64,000 nt of DNA. Origin: a virus. The notes beneath the pieces are model-generated. The model was not told the origin of the DNA, made no database searches, and saw nothing but the letters and a program-made list of their open reading frames with translations. Location of the stretch: positions 62,001-126,000 of the IMG/VR virus record IMGVR_UViG_3300015262_000001. The stretch is one strand, 5' to 3'. The translations under genes and the position numbers were made by a program. Below, in pieces: positions 63,366 to 64,000 of the stretch; position 1 is the stretch's first letter, and every line of letters starts with the position of its first letter.

Positions 63366-63824
63366 ATGAGCACATTTACGCGATTCAGTGCAATCGAACA
63401 GTTGCAGTACGACAAAGCTGCAAGTGTGTTGAATAACAAGGACCTCTGGGCGGTTATCCCTGGATTCCGCTACTACATTGGTAGTGAAGGGTCTGATAAA
63501 TACGTAGATGTGGAAACAGGGTTCAGAACCGATGGGGCGACCATCCCTCGATTACTGTGGTGGATACTCCCTCCAATGGGGGAATACAGCCAAGCGTGCA
63601 CGTTACATGATAAATTGTGTCAAACGTACCGCATCACGCAAATCATTAACGGTGTCCCTACACAGGTTCCTGTCACTCGTAAAGAGATCGACGAGATTCT
63701 TAAAGAAGCCATGGATGTCCTCGAAGTGATTGCGTGGAAAAAGTTTCTCATTAATTGCGGAGTCGATGGGTATCGCATCGCTACCAATCCGACTAAACCA
63801 AAAGCCGGATACCTCGTAGCGTAA
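63366..63824 (+). CDS. DUF1353 family protein, 152 aa
   Basis: 152 residues with AAAGGAATC ahead of the ATG. The central pattern VETGFRTDGATIPRLLWWILPPMGEYSQACTLHD fits DUF1353, a family common near phage tail fibre and lysis genes. Function is not established. It is in the tail fibre module, between the DUF4376-like gene and a truncated gene. Confidence 0.65.
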   Translation: MSTFTRFSAIEQLQYDKAASVLNNKDLWAVIPGFRYYIGSEGSDKYVDVETGFRTDGATIPRLLWWILPPMGEYSQACTLHDKLCQTYRITQIINGVPTQVPVTRKEIDEILKEAMDVLEVIAWKKFLINCGVDGYRIATNPTKPKAGYLVA

Positions 63825-63845
63825 CTATTACGATGGAGATTCGTC

Positions 63846-64000
63846 ATGTTTGAAATGCTGCTGAGTGGGATGCAGGTTGCTCAAAACTACTTCCCCCTTT
63901 CAGGGCCTGGCACTAAGACTCTGACAAAAGGTAACCAAACACTAGGTTACTTTGGGGAAGTTTCTGGAGCTGAACTGTTTTACGGTTCAGAGTTGGTGTT
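63846..64000 (+). CDS. N-terminal fragment of a fibre-module protein (cut by window edge)
   Basis: The ATG at 63846 is preceded by GGAG at a spacing of 7. About 51 residues are visible (MFEMLLSGMQVAQNYFPLSG onward), soluble and glycine-rich, with no family recognised. The gene continues past the right edge. Confidence 0.6.
   Translation, partial: MFEMLLSGMQVAQNYFPLSGPGTKTLTKGNQTLGYFGEVSGAELFYGSELV

Noticed and set aside
1-64000. tRNA genes, CRISPR arrays and insertion sequences
   Set aside because: No cloverleaf, regularly spaced repeat array or transposase was seen on reading both strands.

Overview
The window is a gene-dense stretch of a giant tailed phage (jumbo myovirus) of the phiKZ/EL/OBP type, most likely infecting Pseudomonas or a related Gram-negative host. 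The evidence is a contractile-tail sheath and tube pair, split multisubunit RNA polymerase genes of the phiKZ virion type, a T4/phiKZ-type prohead protease, a 2667-residue virion protein carrying cell-wall hydrolase domains, a modular endolysin, an EL-like intein-bearing helicase and TATATTAC-type early promoters. The host is an inference from family resemblance; no host gene, tRNA, insertion sequence or CRISPR array was seen. No stretch over 300 bases lacks a gene.

Layout. 1-3673 (minus): the start of one gene and two virion or tail-associated genes. 3792-6888 (plus): tail sheath and tail tube, closed by a bidirectional terminator. 6952-14267 (minus): small accessory genes in several short operons, including a lipoprotein-free secreted protein, thymidylate kinase, two tandem Nudix-like proteins and two genes behind TATATTAC promoters. 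14380-24613 (minus): prohead protease, two probable structural proteins, a 58-residue gene, the endolysin, RNA polymerase beta (N-terminal part) and beta-prime (N-terminal part, with the catalytic DxDGD). 24641-34882 (plus): the giant GH19/M15 virion protein and a second structural protein. 34945-37161 (minus) and 37213-37761 (plus): structural and unknown genes. 37820-41618 (minus): unknown genes, the C-terminal beta fragment and a RecA-like recombinase. 41723-52479: alternating divergent and convergent units with structural proteins, an RNase H-like protein and an SNF2-like helicase interrupted by an intein. 52529-57685 (minus): a run of short, probably early, accessory genes. 57830-64000 (plus): tail fibre module with a long repetitive fibre, a DUF4376-like protein, a DUF1353 protein and a truncated gene.

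How it fits together. The polymerase pieces would be packaged with the DNA and read early promoters; the TATATTAC sites found here (9147, 13274, 37192, 54235 and a weaker one at 57731) all point to minus-strand accessory genes, as expected for that role. Structural genes sit in longer units bounded by strong GC-rich hairpins between convergent genes. The prohead protease, virion polymerase and virion hydrolase lie side by side, in the order I recall for phiKZ gp175 to gp181, but here with an endolysin gene placed between them.

Most notable points: a membrane-protein-like reading frame with its own ribosome binding site nested inside a low-complexity linker of the beta gene; a class 3 type intein splitting the helicase Walker A motif; a beta C-terminal fragment recognised 16 kb from its partner; a 64-bp promoter plus leader-hairpin cassette present twice 45 kb apart; and a C-terminal domain shared by two accessory proteins.
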